A DNA stretch of 64,000 nucleotides from Microbacterium murale (GTDB lineage Bacteria > Actinomycetota > Actinomycetes > Actinomycetales > Microbacteriaceae), in contig NZ_BMCM01000003.1 in assembly GCF_014635185.1 (NCBI RefSeq), forward strand, positions 1 to 64,000. The letters run 5' to 3'. How positions within the stretch are numbered: position 1 is the first letter of the stretch; each line of letters opens with the position of its first letter. The translations under genes and the position numbers were made by a program. Below are positions 34,656-43,634 of the stretch, piece by piece. The notes beneath the pieces were generated by a model, which was not told the DNA's origin, ran no database searches, and saw only the letters and a list, made by a program, of their open reading frames with translations.

Positions 34656-35261
34656 ATGAAACTCAGGCAGCTGCGGAAACTGCACGCATCGGACCAATGG
34701 ACATTCGTGCGAGGGAGAATTGCGGAGTCCTCTGTCGAGCTCGACGCGGCACTTCGCGGTCTGCATGCACAACTCAGAGGGCTCGATTCACGAGAGGCCA
34801 TGCTCTCGGCGTCGAAGAACTGGTCGATCGTTGCAGATCAGTGTCGAACGATGATGCCCTGCGCCCAGGTACCTGACCGGAGCGTTTACGTAGCCATCGG
34901 CAGCGCAATCGACAGCGCGGCCGCCGCATATGAGGAACGCAACAGGTACATGCACGACCTGCTCGCTGCAGATGTTGACGACGAGCTTGTTCCTGATCCT
35001 GATCGCATCCGCCAAGAAGGTGACTACTATCTCCTTGCCCTTGCCACGAAGTCAGGTCGCCCTGGAGTCACTCTCGTGACGCTTGATCGGGCCATCGACG
35101 TTGTGCTGAAGCTCACGACAGAGACCTGGCGACTTCGAGCTGCTCGTGGATACCTGGCAGGGCGCACCACTTGGAAATCGCTTCTTATGGGGGTCGTAGA
35201 AGGTGAGTGGGACGGTACCGCGAACTGGACGTACAGCGGGCCTGACGACCCGGACGACTAG
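34656..35261 (+). CDS. HEPN-like small protein downstream of STAND gene
   Basis: The 201-residue, mostly helical protein contains AAYEERNRYMHDLLA (about 90-104), with R95-x4-H100. RxxxxH within a helix is the catalytic signature of HEPN ribonucleases. It starts 35 bases after the STAND NTPase on the same strand, so it may be that protein's effector. The rest of the fold cannot be verified by eye; other helical proteins can carry the motif by chance. Confidence 0.65.
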   Translation: MKLRQLRKLHASDQWTFVRGRIAESSVELDAALRGLHAQLRGLDSREAMLSASKNWSIVADQCRTMMPCAQVPDRSVYVAIGSAIDSAAAAYEERNRYMHDLLAADVDDELVPDPDRIRQEGDYYLLALATKSGRPGVTLVTLDRAIDVVLKLTTETWRLRAARGYLAGRTTWKSLLMGVVEGEWDGTANWTYSGPDDPDD

Positions 35262-35515
35262 GGCGTGTCTGGCAGAGCATTGGCCTATGCGACGGCTGCG
35301 TTAAGAACGACGGTTGCGCCGTGGATCACGGCGAGTTGTGGTAGCGCGTCGCGAAGCGGCGCTGTTGCTTGATGCGGCAGTAGCGGCGCCCGCTCGCGTT
35401 GCGGTTCTTGTAGGCGGCGGTGTCCAGCACGACGGGCCGGTCGCCACGCGAGCCGCGCCGCTTCCGGTGCCCTTTCTGGCCACCGGGCTCCGGGATCACC
35501 GACTTACTTCGCAGC
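35262..35515 (-). pseudogene. IS5-family transposase C-terminal remnant
   Basis: Minus-strand frames read VIPEPGGQKGHRKRRGSRGDRPVV, AYKNRN, YCRIKQQRRFATRY and, after a frameshift, LAVIHGATVVLNAAVA then stop. This is the C-terminus of IS5-group transposases. The GGGCGTGTCTGGCAGAGC sequence at 35261-35278 resembles the IS terminal repeat. The N-terminal two thirds are absent. Confidence 0.75.
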
Positions 35516-36661
35516 CCCGATCCGAAGAAGCCCACGAGTTGGCTCCCCGGGCTTGTCTAGCCGCCACCCGGGGACCAGCTCGGTGAGCGGTTCAGGCTCG
35601 CTGATTAGGTGCAGCGGGCGGCACTGGTGAGGCTTCCAACCGTCATGAGCGGCGACGGCCAGCGGAAGTAGTCGTGAGAACCGCTTTGGCGGGATCGGCA
35701 CTGTTGGTGATCTGCCTTTCCCCTCGTGGTGAACCCAGTGCTCGTAGAGGGCGTAGACAAAGCTGAACGGGACAAAGTGCCAGACGAGGCGCGGAAAGTA
35801 GGACGCAGTGAACGCGAGGATTTGCGCGTCGGGCTCAATTGGACGTGGCTGGCGGGGTCGTTTCTTGATGGAGTTCGTCGTCGCAGCAACAGCGTTGATT
35901 CGTGCGCTCAAGTCCTCCAGCCTGGACTCGATCGATACGTGGAGGCGCGACTGCTCGATCTGAGTGCGAGAAAGTGCTTCGATGGTTGAGATAAGGCGGG
36001 TGTCCTCACCGCGTTCGGGGGTCGGATCGAGCGCAATAGGAGGCTGTTGCGGCGCTGAAGGTTCAGCGGCTATGCCGGGTTCGGTCTGTAGCAGGCGGAT
36101 GAAGACTGACTTTCCTCCGATTCGCAGATGACGAAACAGAACAACGTCGATCGAATAGTTGTGGTTGCGCACCATCGACTTGACCACAGTCAGTATTGGC
36201 GCGGGCAAAGATGTCGCGACGACGGTGAGAAGGGGTGACTGAGGGATCGTGGTCGGCAGTTGTGTGCCGAAGTAGGCCAGGAACGCCTTCTCGAGCGTTT
36301 CACCATCATGGTGCTTTGCATACGCGCGGACAAGGTCTCCCACGCTCATGCCTTCGGTTGCGGCGACATAGCGAGGGATCTGCGCCAGAAAGTATGTGGC
36401 AGTCTTCTCGCGCTTCAGCTCGATGACGTGGATTCGGCATTCAGCGTCCACGGCGAGGAGGTCGACCTTCCCTCCGCACTCCGTTGTCCACTGTCGTCCG
36501 ATGATCAGCAACTGCAATCCCAAGAATTCGGGCGTGCTCTCGATGGCGTCCTCCAGAAGGTCTTCGTACTCGAGGTTGGTCGGAGCGACGCTCACGAGAT
36601 TTTCTCCTTCCGCTAGCCAGACGAATCGGCTGTCCCTCGCTATGCGGGGCGTCATCGCCAC
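35504..36661 (-). CDS. NucS/DUF91-like nuclease
   Basis: The 385-residue protein has an N-terminal PD-(D/E)xK nuclease domain: LEYEDLLEDAIESTPEFLG (about 30-48), CGGKVDLLAVDAECRIHVIELKREK (D67, E81, K83), the pattern of NucS and DUF91-type endonucleases. The rest (residues 200-385) is unlike mismatch-repair NucS and includes IESRLEDLSARINAVAATT, a coiled segment. The very 3' end abuts the IS5 remnant, so the C-terminus may be altered. It overlaps the antitoxin-like gene by 10 bases. Confidence 0.75.
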   Translation of the reverse strand: MAMTPRIARDSRFVWLAEGENLVSVAPTNLEYEDLLEDAIESTPEFLGLQLLIIGRQWTTECGGKVDLLAVDAECRIHVIELKREKTATYFLAQIPRYVAATEGMSVGDLVRAYAKHHDGETLEKAFLAYFGTQLPTTIPQSPLLTVVATSLPAPILTVVKSMVRNHNYSIDVVLFRHLRIGGKSVFIRLLQTEPGIAAEPSAPQQPPIALDPTPERGEDTRLISTIEALSRTQIEQSRLHVSIESRLEDLSARINAVAATTNSIKKRPRQPRPIEPDAQILAFTASYFPRLVWHFVPFSFVYALYEHWVHHEGKGRSPTVPIPPKRFSRLLPLAVAAHDGWKPHQCRPLHLISEPEPLTELVPGWRLDKPGEPTRGLLRIGAAK

Positions 36662-37305
36662 TCACGCTCCTCCACAATCTTGCGAATCGCGGTGACATCG
36701 AGACCGCGTCGCAGCCACTCCACCGGTGTCTGTCGCCCTTCTGCAACCAGGCCGGATTGCGGGGTGGCCATGAATCCGGAAATGCTGCGCGCGTCCCAGC
36801 CCGCGAGTGCTTCAATGACCTCAGGCAGGTGGGGGAGGAGCCTCCCGGGCGATTCGAGACTGAACTGCCAATCAGGAAACCGCACTTGACCGGAAATAAC
36901 GACCGCATATAGCCGCCCGCCCTGCACGGCCTGCGTCACGGCTTCGCTGGCTAGGTTAAGGAAACCCATGATGTCGCCGAGGGACCTTGTGGCGTGGAGG
37001 TTCGATAGGAAGTTCAGTGCTGCGCCGAGCTGCAAGGATCCTCGCTCAACTATTCGCATTGCATCTGCGAGCTCATCGGGGGTGAATGCTCCGGATTCCA
37101 CGAGGTAGTTCGCGTCGTGCTGTGCCAGCGCATTCGGCACGAATGGGCGTTGCACGAAGAGGAAGTCAGCCAGTGCGTCGGCCAGGTACTCAGAGTCTCC
37201 TCCGACGTGAGCGATTGCCTGGCCGAGACGCTGCAACGTCGCCTCGGACGGTGGCTGCCCGCTGGGCGGTTCGGGGTCGCTTCGAAGGTCAGTTGACAGG
37301 CTCAT
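36652..37305 (-). CDS. Antitoxin-like protein (Xre/MbcA/ParS-type C-terminus), no RES partner
   Basis: The 217-residue protein's C-terminal third (LPEVIEALAGWDARSISGFMATPQSGLVAEGRQTPVEWLRRGLDV) matches the toxin-binding region of antitoxins that pair with RES-domain toxins. No RES gene is adjacent; instead it overlaps the NucS-like gene by 10 bases and precedes it in the operon. It could regulate or neutralise that nuclease, which is inference. Confidence 0.65.
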   Translation of the reverse strand: MSLSTDLRSDPEPPSGQPPSEATLQRLGQAIAHVGGDSEYLADALADFLFVQRPFVPNALAQHDANYLVESGAFTPDELADAMRIVERGSLQLGAALNFLSNLHATRSLGDIMGFLNLASEAVTQAVQGGRLYAVVISGQVRFPDWQFSLESPGRLLPHLPEVIEALAGWDARSISGFMATPQSGLVAEGRQTPVEWLRRGLDVTAIRKIVEEREWR

Positions 37306-37639
37306 GGCACCACCGTAGGGGTGCGATACAAGCCTGGAGCGGACGCGAAGGCGCCGTTACGGCATGCTTTGCTCATTTGTGAGTGGATACGCGATGCTGA
37401 GAATGTCCGGGGAGGGTGGCGTCTACGCTGGTCCTCCACCGACGAAGGCGGCCTTCGGCCGACCGTCCACCCGCGACTATCTCGCGGGCTCGGCAGTAGC
37501 CAGCCAACATCGCTCACTCCGATCGCCATGCCCGGACCTTGCCCTTGAACGGCTGTGATCCGATTCCACTCCTCGTGGTTGCCGAGGGTCACGAGCACCC
37601 GTAGTCGCCGACTTGCAGCAGGGTGCTGATATCGCGGTC

Positions 37640-37869
37640 ATGCCGGCGTATCGCCGAAAACATATGCTGGATCCAACGCTGAGCTGCCGTCTTCAGAGCG
37701 CACGCTGACGCGCATCGCGGAGACGATGGGCTTCAAGAAGGTCACCGACGCCTGTCCCACCGCGCAGCGCCTCGACACCGTGCGCGGCATCATCGACCGC
37801 GGCAAGCCCTACTCTTTCCGGCGCCGTGCCGTGGAGGCATACCTCACCAGCGACTGGCCGAACGTCTGA
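37640..37869 (+). pseudogene. Decayed gene fragment
   Basis: One open frame from about 37640 encodes SERTLTRIAETMGFKK, AQRLDTVRGIIDRG and RRRAVEAYLTSDWPNV before a stop at 37867. The sequence looks genuinely coding, but it lacks a start codon before 37726. The remainder of 37306-37640 shows nothing. Identity unknown. Confidence 0.4.
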
Positions 37870-37887
37870 TCAGGGGGACCCCCCACC

Positions 37888-38149
37888 ATGGCACGCACGT
37901 TCATCAGCGGCATCCATCCACCTCGGCAGCGCCCTGCGATCACAGGCAAAAGCGCGGCCTCATTGTCGACCAGCTCGTAGCGGCATCCAGCATCGACTGC
38001 TCCAATGTGCGCAGCTACGAGAACGGCCGCGCGATGATGAACGTGCGCACTCTGGTGCGCCTCGCGGAGACCTGAACGTTGATCCCGGCGAGCCGCTCAC
38101 GGGCATCACCTCTGCGATGTTCGACTCCGACACGAAGCCGAGTGCATGA
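37888..38149 (+). pseudogene. XRE-type HTH regulator, frameshifted
   Basis: Fragments in three frames together read GLIVDQLVAASSIDCSNVR-SYENGRAMMNVRTLVRLAET and LNVDPGEPLTGITSAMFDSD. These align block for block with the intact XRE regulator at 51390-51647 (SYESGRALMSVHSLVRIAEA, LLDGVSSEMF). At least two indels break it. Confidence 0.7.
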
Positions 38150-38198
38150 GCCGACCCGGCGACAGTCTCTGCCCGGTCTAGATTAACGCGCGCGCCGC

Positions 38199-38624
38199 TC
38201 AGCCGAAACGCACCTGCCCCTGATCCAAGCGCTGAATCATCTGCTCGGCGAGCTTGTCCGCGAACCACCCGGGAACGGGCGACTGGTCGTTCTCGGTGCG
38301 GATCCAGTACTTCCCCGAGGGATTCCCGTAGTCGTTGAAGTCCAGGTCTGCAGACCACGTCGTCAGTCCGCTGTTGGAGCGAACGGTGATCTCCACGACC
38401 AACCCCGTCACCTCCGCGCGGATGACGCGCGGGCTCTGCGACGCCACGTAGCCGACCATGAGGGCGAAGTCCTGCTCGGTCAGCCACGGGATGAACCTCG
38501 GAGATGACTCGCGGCGGCGCTGCTCTTCCTTGGCGGCCGCAGCGGCTTCCTTGCTGCCCTTTACGGCGAGTGCTCCGACCACCGCCACGGCGCCGCCGAT
38601 GAGCAGCTTGTCAAGGAACCCCAT
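38199..38624 (-). CDS. Hypothetical protein with N-terminal membrane anchor
   Basis: The 141-residue protein starts with a hydrophobic glycine-rich helix (LLIGGAVAVVGALAVKG) followed by a Lys/Glu/Ala/Arg-rich linker. A beta-rich domain (about 55-120) follows: VRAEVTGLVVEITVRSNSGLTTWSADLDFNDYGNPSGKYW. It lies 45 bases downstream of hsdR on the same strand and may be transcribed with the restriction system. Confidence 0.6.
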   Translation of the reverse strand: MGFLDKLLIGGAVAVVGALAVKGSKEAAAAAKEEQRRRESSPRFIPWLTEQDFALMVGYVASQSPRVIRAEVTGLVVEITVRSNSGLTTWSADLDFNDYGNPSGKYWIRTENDQSPVPGWFADKLAEQMIQRLDQGQVRFG

Positions 38625-38669
38625 GACTCACCTCCAGAATCCCATTCACTGTGTTGGCCTCCATCCCCG

Positions 38670-41642
38670 TCAGTAATGCTTCAGGATGTACTTCCAGGCG
38701 GACTCCATGGGCTCGCCCGTGCGCGGCAGCGCGTACTTCTTGAACAGGGCGTTCAGCTCGCGCTTGACGGCCTTCATCGAGGACTCCTTCGTCGTCCACT
38801 GCGGGTGCACCGCGTGGCTTACCAGCTGGTCCACCTCCTTGGCGATCTGGCTCACCATCACCGTCATCCCGGCCGGCTTGTGCTCGTCGAAGATGCGGGT
38901 GAGCATCCCCACGTTCGGGTCCGGCAGGTCAGCGAGCACGCCCTCCTCGTCGGAGTCCTCCACGGTCTTCAGGTCGGTGGCGACGTTGAACAGCTTCACA
39001 AGCCAGGCAACCGAGTCGTCCGCGTCGGAGATCACTCTCTGCCGTAGCTGGTCCAGCCGTTCGGCGATCGAGCTGTAGGCGCCGACGTTCGCGCCACCGC
39101 CTTCGAGCTTCTTGCGGATCCGCGCTGTGAGGGAATCGACGATCTCCTGCGCGGACTTGCCCTCGTACTCGGTCGGCACGGCCGGCAGCTGACCGGAGTC
39201 GGTCATCTTCTTGATGGTCTCGGCATCGGCGATCACCACGGCGATGTTGCGGTCGTCGACCCGGACGTTGAGCATGTGCGCGTGCACGAGCTCGCGGGTC
39301 TTCGGTCCCAGCCGCTCCCAGAGGATGTCGTCCTCATCACCCTCGCTCGGGATCGCGGCGTACACCTGCGCGTACCAGCGGTAGTCGCTCTCCCAGTCCG
39401 AGAGCTGCTCGTCGGGGGCGATGGTTTCCCACAGGCCCTGGGCGTACAGGTATTCGGCGCGGTACTCGGCGCGGTCTTCGCTGTCTTGCGGGACCCGTTC
39501 CAGGGCCTGCTGCAGCGAGTCCATCGACCCGTCACGGGTGATCCCCACGAACCGACGCCGCATCTCCTTCAGCGCCGCGTCCAGGCTCTGCAGCAGCGTG
39601 TCGGCCTCGATCTGCCGTTGCGCGTGCTCCGGGTCGGTGGGTGCGATCGCGCGTGCGAAGGCGCCACCGAGTCCGACGTAGTCGACGATCGTGCCGTAGC
39701 GCTTGGTGAACCCCGTCCCCGGGTGCCTCCAGGGCCTGTTCGTGCGGGTGATGGTCTGGAAGAGCGTGTGCAGCTTCATCGGCTTGTCCAGATACAGCAC
39801 ACCCTCGATGGGCGCGTTGAAGCCGGTGCCGAGCTTGGCGGTCACCACCAGGAACTTCAGGTCGTCTTCGATGTCCCGGAATCTGTCCAGCAGCGCCTCC
39901 TCCTCGCCCTCGGAGAGCTTGTACGACTCGAACTCGGTCTTGCCTGTGGCGGAGATCACTACAGCTACTTGGGCCGCGCGGCCGGCCTTGGCGAGCTCTA
40001 CGCGCAGCGCCTGCTCATACAGGATGCACAGCTCCTGGTCGGCGACGACGACCTGCGCCTTCATCCCGTGGGGATCGATTGAGGCGTAGAAGTGCGCGAC
40101 GATGTCGGCCGCGACCTGCTGGATGCGCTCGGGGTTATGGAAGATCGCCCGGGCGTTGGCGACCCGGCGCGCGAAGGCGTCTTTCTGCTGGTCGCTGAGC
40201 TCTTCTTCTTCGGCGAGAGCATCGAACGCAACGTCGAGCTCTTCCTTGGCGACGTCGAACCTGACAGGCCTGGGGATCACCCTCATCGGCACGGTCGTGC
40301 CGTCGGCGATTGATCGATCCGAGTCGTAGGTGTCCAGCGCCCACCCCGGATCTCGCTCGTCACCGAACAGCTGATAGGTGTTCCGGTCCAGGTCCGCGAT
40401 CGGGGTGCCCGTGAAGCCGAACCGGTGCGCGTTCGGCAGGGCAGCCCGCATGTCGGAGCCGAGCGCCCCCTCCTGTGTGCGGTGCGCTTCGTCCACGAGG
40501 AGGATGACGTTCTCTCGCTCTGTGAGGACCCCGGCGCCGGCGAACTTGTGTACGGTCGCGGCGATGATGCCCCGCGCTCCATCTCGGAGGGCCTGCTGCA
40601 ACGCTGCGGTGCTCTGGGCCTTCACCGGCTCCGGCACGCCCGCGGAGGCGAACTGGGCGAAGGTCTGGGTGACCAGCTGTGTGCGGTCTGCCACGGCGAC
40701 GATGGTCGGGTTGCGCATCCGCGGGTCGAAGTAGAGTCGGGTTGCCACCCACGACATCGTGAGCGTCTTCCCCGACCCCTGCGTGTGATAGATCAGGCCC
40801 CGAGAACCTGCCGCGCTGGTCGCGCGGGCGACGATTTTCTCCACCGACTCGTACTGGAAATAGCGTGGCAGTAGCTTGATGGTCTGGCCTGAGCCGCCGT
40901 CCTGCCGGTCGTACATCGCGTAGTGCTCGATGAGGTTCAGGACCACGCGCGGTGCCAGGAGGCCGGTGACGCTCATCACGACCCGCTCCCAGCCCTCGAC
41001 CATCGCAGGCACGGAGCTCGAGCCCCATCGCTGCCAGTGATCGAGCGGGGTGCGCACACCGGCATAGCGGAAGTCCTTGCCCTCGGTGGCGAACGAGAGC
41101 ACGTTCGGGACGAAGAACTCCGGCTGGTGCTCCTCGTAGGAGGTGTAGATGTCCTTCGCGCCGTCCTTCCAGCTCTTCACCACCGACACCGGCGTCTTCG
41201 TCTCGCCGACAACCACGGGGATGCCGTTGATCCACAGCACCACATCGAACCGGGCACCGCGGTAGGTCACCTCGTCCGAGACCAGCAGCGTGTTCTTCTC
41301 CGGGTTCACGAAGTCCAGGAGCTGGAACGGCTCGTCATGGTTGGTGTCCGGCATGAGCACTGTACCGCCGCCGCGCAGCAGGTGCGTGAACTCCTCGTTC
41401 ACGACCATGAGCCCTTCGGACTCGGCCGACAGCGCCAGCTGGCGCACCTTCGCCAGCACGGCATCCGTGCGTCCGGCGAGCTCCGGGTTCAGCCGCGTTA
41501 TAGCGTCCCGCAGGTCGGACTCGATGAAGACCTGTTGCGTCGTCCGGGGAAGGTCCTTGCCTTCCACGTGCGTCCAGCCTGCATCCATCAGTAGATCGAT
41601 GAGCGCGGCCTGCACCGTGCTTTTCTCGGTGTAGCCAGTCAT
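38670..41642 (-). CDS. hsdR: Type I restriction endonuclease subunit R
   Basis: The 990-residue protein has the N-terminal nuclease domain with RFDVVLWINGIPVVVGETKTP (D and E-x-K active site). Then comes an SF2 helicase: HTQGSGKTLTMSWVA (motif I), LLVDEAHRTQEGAL (DEAH motif II), FGFTGTPI (motif III), and ITRTNRPW in the second lobe (motif VI-like). A helical C-terminal region binds the methylase core. It overlaps hsdS by ATGA. Length is normal for the family. Confidence 0.95.
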   Translation of the reverse strand: MTGYTEKSTVQAALIDLLMDAGWTHVEGKDLPRTTQQVFIESDLRDAITRLNPELAGRTDAVLAKVRQLALSAESEGLMVVNEEFTHLLRGGGTVLMPDTNHDEPFQLLDFVNPEKNTLLVSDEVTYRGARFDVVLWINGIPVVVGETKTPVSVVKSWKDGAKDIYTSYEEHQPEFFVPNVLSFATEGKDFRYAGVRTPLDHWQRWGSSSVPAMVEGWERVVMSVTGLLAPRVVLNLIEHYAMYDRQDGGSGQTIKLLPRYFQYESVEKIVARATSAAGSRGLIYHTQGSGKTLTMSWVATRLYFDPRMRNPTIVAVADRTQLVTQTFAQFASAGVPEPVKAQSTAALQQALRDGARGIIAATVHKFAGAGVLTERENVILLVDEAHRTQEGALGSDMRAALPNAHRFGFTGTPIADLDRNTYQLFGDERDPGWALDTYDSDRSIADGTTVPMRVIPRPVRFDVAKEELDVAFDALAEEEELSDQQKDAFARRVANARAIFHNPERIQQVAADIVAHFYASIDPHGMKAQVVVADQELCILYEQALRVELAKAGRAAQVAVVISATGKTEFESYKLSEGEEEALLDRFRDIEDDLKFLVVTAKLGTGFNAPIEGVLYLDKPMKLHTLFQTITRTNRPWRHPGTGFTKRYGTIVDYVGLGGAFARAIAPTDPEHAQRQIEADTLLQSLDAALKEMRRRFVGITRDGSMDSLQQALERVPQDSEDRAEYRAEYLYAQGLWETIAPDEQLSDWESDYRWYAQVYAAIPSEGDEDDILWERLGPKTRELVHAHMLNVRVDDRNIAVVIADAETIKKMTDSGQLPAVPTEYEGKSAQEIVDSLTARIRKKLEGGGANVGAYSSIAERLDQLRQRVISDADDSVAWLVKLFNVATDLKTVEDSDEEGVLADLPDPNVGMLTRIFDEHKPAGMTVMVSQIAKEVDQLVSHAVHPQWTTKESSMKAVKRELNALFKKYALPRTGEPMESAWKYILKHY

Positions 41643-42856
41643 GCTGCAGCCTCCTCGTCGAAGTTCAGGAACAGGTCATAGTTCGAGGGGATCTTGTGCT
41701 TGCCGGAAAGCAGCACAGTAAGCAGATTGCTACGTAGGGTGCGGAGGGCTTCGGCGTGGGCGCGGGCTGCGGCGCAAGCTGAGTCGAGATCCTCGTACAC
41801 CTCCACGCTTGAGGCACGCTGCGTGATGTCTTCAGGCCACGGAACCCTCAAATTGCGCAGCTTGCCGGCCGCAATATTGCCCAGCCCAGTCGACCCCGAG
41901 GCAGCCCTCGTCACCTGTGACTGGAAACCTGGCCGCCGCATCATCCAGTAGAGGTAGCTGCTGTCCTCAGGAATGAGTGGCTCCACGATGAACTGGAACG
42001 CCGATACCGCTGCCCCAAGGTAGTCGTCTGGCACGCGATACACGTTGCCGATCCTGTCGCGGTTCCCGTTCGTTCGGATCGCGACAACAGAAGACGCGGT
42101 GAGTCTGCCCACCTTGGGGCTGAGCCCAGTCACGTAGGCGGGGGCCCCGCTCACGATGCCACCGGGCCTCGTGTTCGCGATGGTCAGAACTGGTGACCCT
42201 GCATCCTCAGACGGCCGAACATCAGCCTTCACCCAAGACGCCCCGGACGAGATCGTCGCTACAGACCCGATCGACCGTGCATCCGATGAGGTGGCGACAT
42301 CGAGCACAGTATCGAGCAATCGGGCGGTATAGCGCGCCTCGTTATCCGCCGCATCGATCTCATCGTCGACGGCGGCGATCAGGTCCACGATCCGTCGCTG
42401 CTCAGGGAGGGGCGGGAGCTCTACCTCGATCTGGCTGAAGGACTTCCATGCGAGGCTGCGCCGTCGGTTGATTGATCCCTGGGAGTTGTCGGCATAGACC
42501 GCGAGCATCTCGCGTGAGCGGAGCAGCTGCTCGACATATCGCGGGTCGTCGAGCGAAGAAGTCCAATTCATGACGGTGTACATCGGGCTGACCACGCCGT
42601 CGACGTGAAGATTGTTGCGAGCGATTGAGCCCTCGTCGATGTGAATGGTCGAATAGACCCAGGCTTGATCTGGCAGCAGCTTGTATGTAGACAGGTCTGC
42701 CGATGCGACACGCTTTCCGAAGAAAGTCTCTGCCGGGATCACACCGTCGTACTTCGAGACGGAGAACACCGGTGGCTCAGCGTAGTGCGCACCCAGGCGT
42801 GCGTTGCTCGGTTCGAAGAGGTCTCCGAGCTCCGCCGTGCGCCACCCCTCACGCAT
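41639..42856 (-). CDS. hsdS: Type I restriction specificity subunit S
   Basis: The 405-residue protein has two target-recognition domains separated by conserved helices: SQIEVELPPLPEQRRIVDLIAAVDDEID (first conserved helix, about 140-167) and LRNLRVPWPEDITQRASSVEVYEDLDSACAAARAHAEALRTLRSNLLTVLLSG at the end. The duplicated helix pair is the hallmark of HsdS. It overlaps hsdR and hsdM by a few bases in an hsdM-hsdS-hsdR operon on the minus strand. Confidence 0.93.
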   Translation of the reverse strand: MREGWRTAELGDLFEPSNARLGAHYAEPPVFSVSKYDGVIPAETFFGKRVASADLSTYKLLPDQAWVYSTIHIDEGSIARNNLHVDGVVSPMYTVMNWTSSLDDPRYVEQLLRSREMLAVYADNSQGSINRRRSLAWKSFSQIEVELPPLPEQRRIVDLIAAVDDEIDAADNEARYTARLLDTVLDVATSSDARSIGSVATISSGASWVKADVRPSEDAGSPVLTIANTRPGGIVSGAPAYVTGLSPKVGRLTASSVVAIRTNGNRDRIGNVYRVPDDYLGAAVSAFQFIVEPLIPEDSSYLYWMMRRPGFQSQVTRAASGSTGLGNIAAGKLRNLRVPWPEDITQRASSVEVYEDLDSACAAARAHAEALRTLRSNLLTVLLSGKHKIPSNYDLFLNFDEEAAA

Positions 42857-43634
42857 CGAAGCCCGCCTCCTTCAGCCGCACATCCAACGCGGCACGCGCA
42901 ATATCCATCGCTGCCTGCGCGTCACGCAGCGCAGCCAGCGCCGCATCCACGTCCGCCTCGGCGCGAGTCTCGGTCTGGATATACCGACCGATGTTCAGGT
43001 CGTAGTCGAACGCGCGGATCTTCTCCCGGCGCACGAGCTGCAGCGCAAGGCCCCCGTCACCATCTATGTCCTCACCGCGCTTGTACGCCGCGTCAATGGC
43101 GTCGACGTCGTCGTCGCTGAGCGTGTTCTGGTTCTTGCCGGGCTTGTATCTGGAGCGTGCGTCGATGAACAGCACGTGCTTCTCTCGCTCGACGCTCTTC
43201 TGCGCGCGGAAGATCAGCAGGCACACCGGGATCGAGGTTGAGTAGAAGAGGTTGTTCGGAAGCCCGATCACCGCCTCGAGCTTGTCCTGCTCGATCACCC
43301 ACTGCCGCATCTCGGCCTCGCGGCCGCCGCGGAAGAGCACGCCGTGCGGCATCACGACGCCCACGCGTCCGGTGCCCTCCTTCATGGTCGAGAGCATGTG
43401 CTGGATCCACGCCCAATCACCGTTCTTCGCCGGCGGGACGATGCCGCCCAGGGCTCGCTTGTAGCGATCCTTCGCCCAGGTCGATGCCGGCCAGTTGTCC
43501 AGCGAGAACGGGGGGTTGGCGATCACGACATCGAACTTCCGCAGGCGTCCGGCGTCGTCCTTGAGCTTCGGGTCACGGAACGTGTCGCCCCGCTTGATCT
43601 CGAAGTCCTCCACGCCGTGCAGGTAGAGGTTCAT
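42849..43634 (-). CDS. hsdM: Type I methylase subunit M, C-terminal part (split)
   Basis: The 261-residue frame starts MNLYLHGVEDFEIKRGDTF and has the N6-adenine catalytic motif IV (VVIANPPFSLDNW) and the C-terminal helices that contact HsdS. In intact HsdM this follows directly on the frame at 43631-44374. A missing base near 43643-43644 ends the first frame, and the ATG here overlaps its TGA (ATGA), so translational re-initiation could make a two-chain enzyme. Confidence 0.88.
   Translation of the reverse strand: MNLYLHGVEDFEIKRGDTFRDPKLKDDAGRLRKFDVVIANPPFSLDNWPASTWAKDRYKRALGGIVPPAKNGDWAWIQHMLSTMKEGTGRVGVVMPHGVLFRGGREAEMRQWVIEQDKLEAVIGLPNNLFYSTSIPVCLLIFRAQKSVEREKHVLFIDARSRYKPGKNQNTLSDDDVDAIDAAYKRGEDIDGDGGLALQLVRREKIRAFDYDLNIGRYIQTETRAEADVDAALAALRDAQAAMDIARAALDVRLKEAGFDA

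Noticed and set aside
40360-41235. A 291-codon frame inside hsdR
   Set aside because: Shadow of the helicase region.
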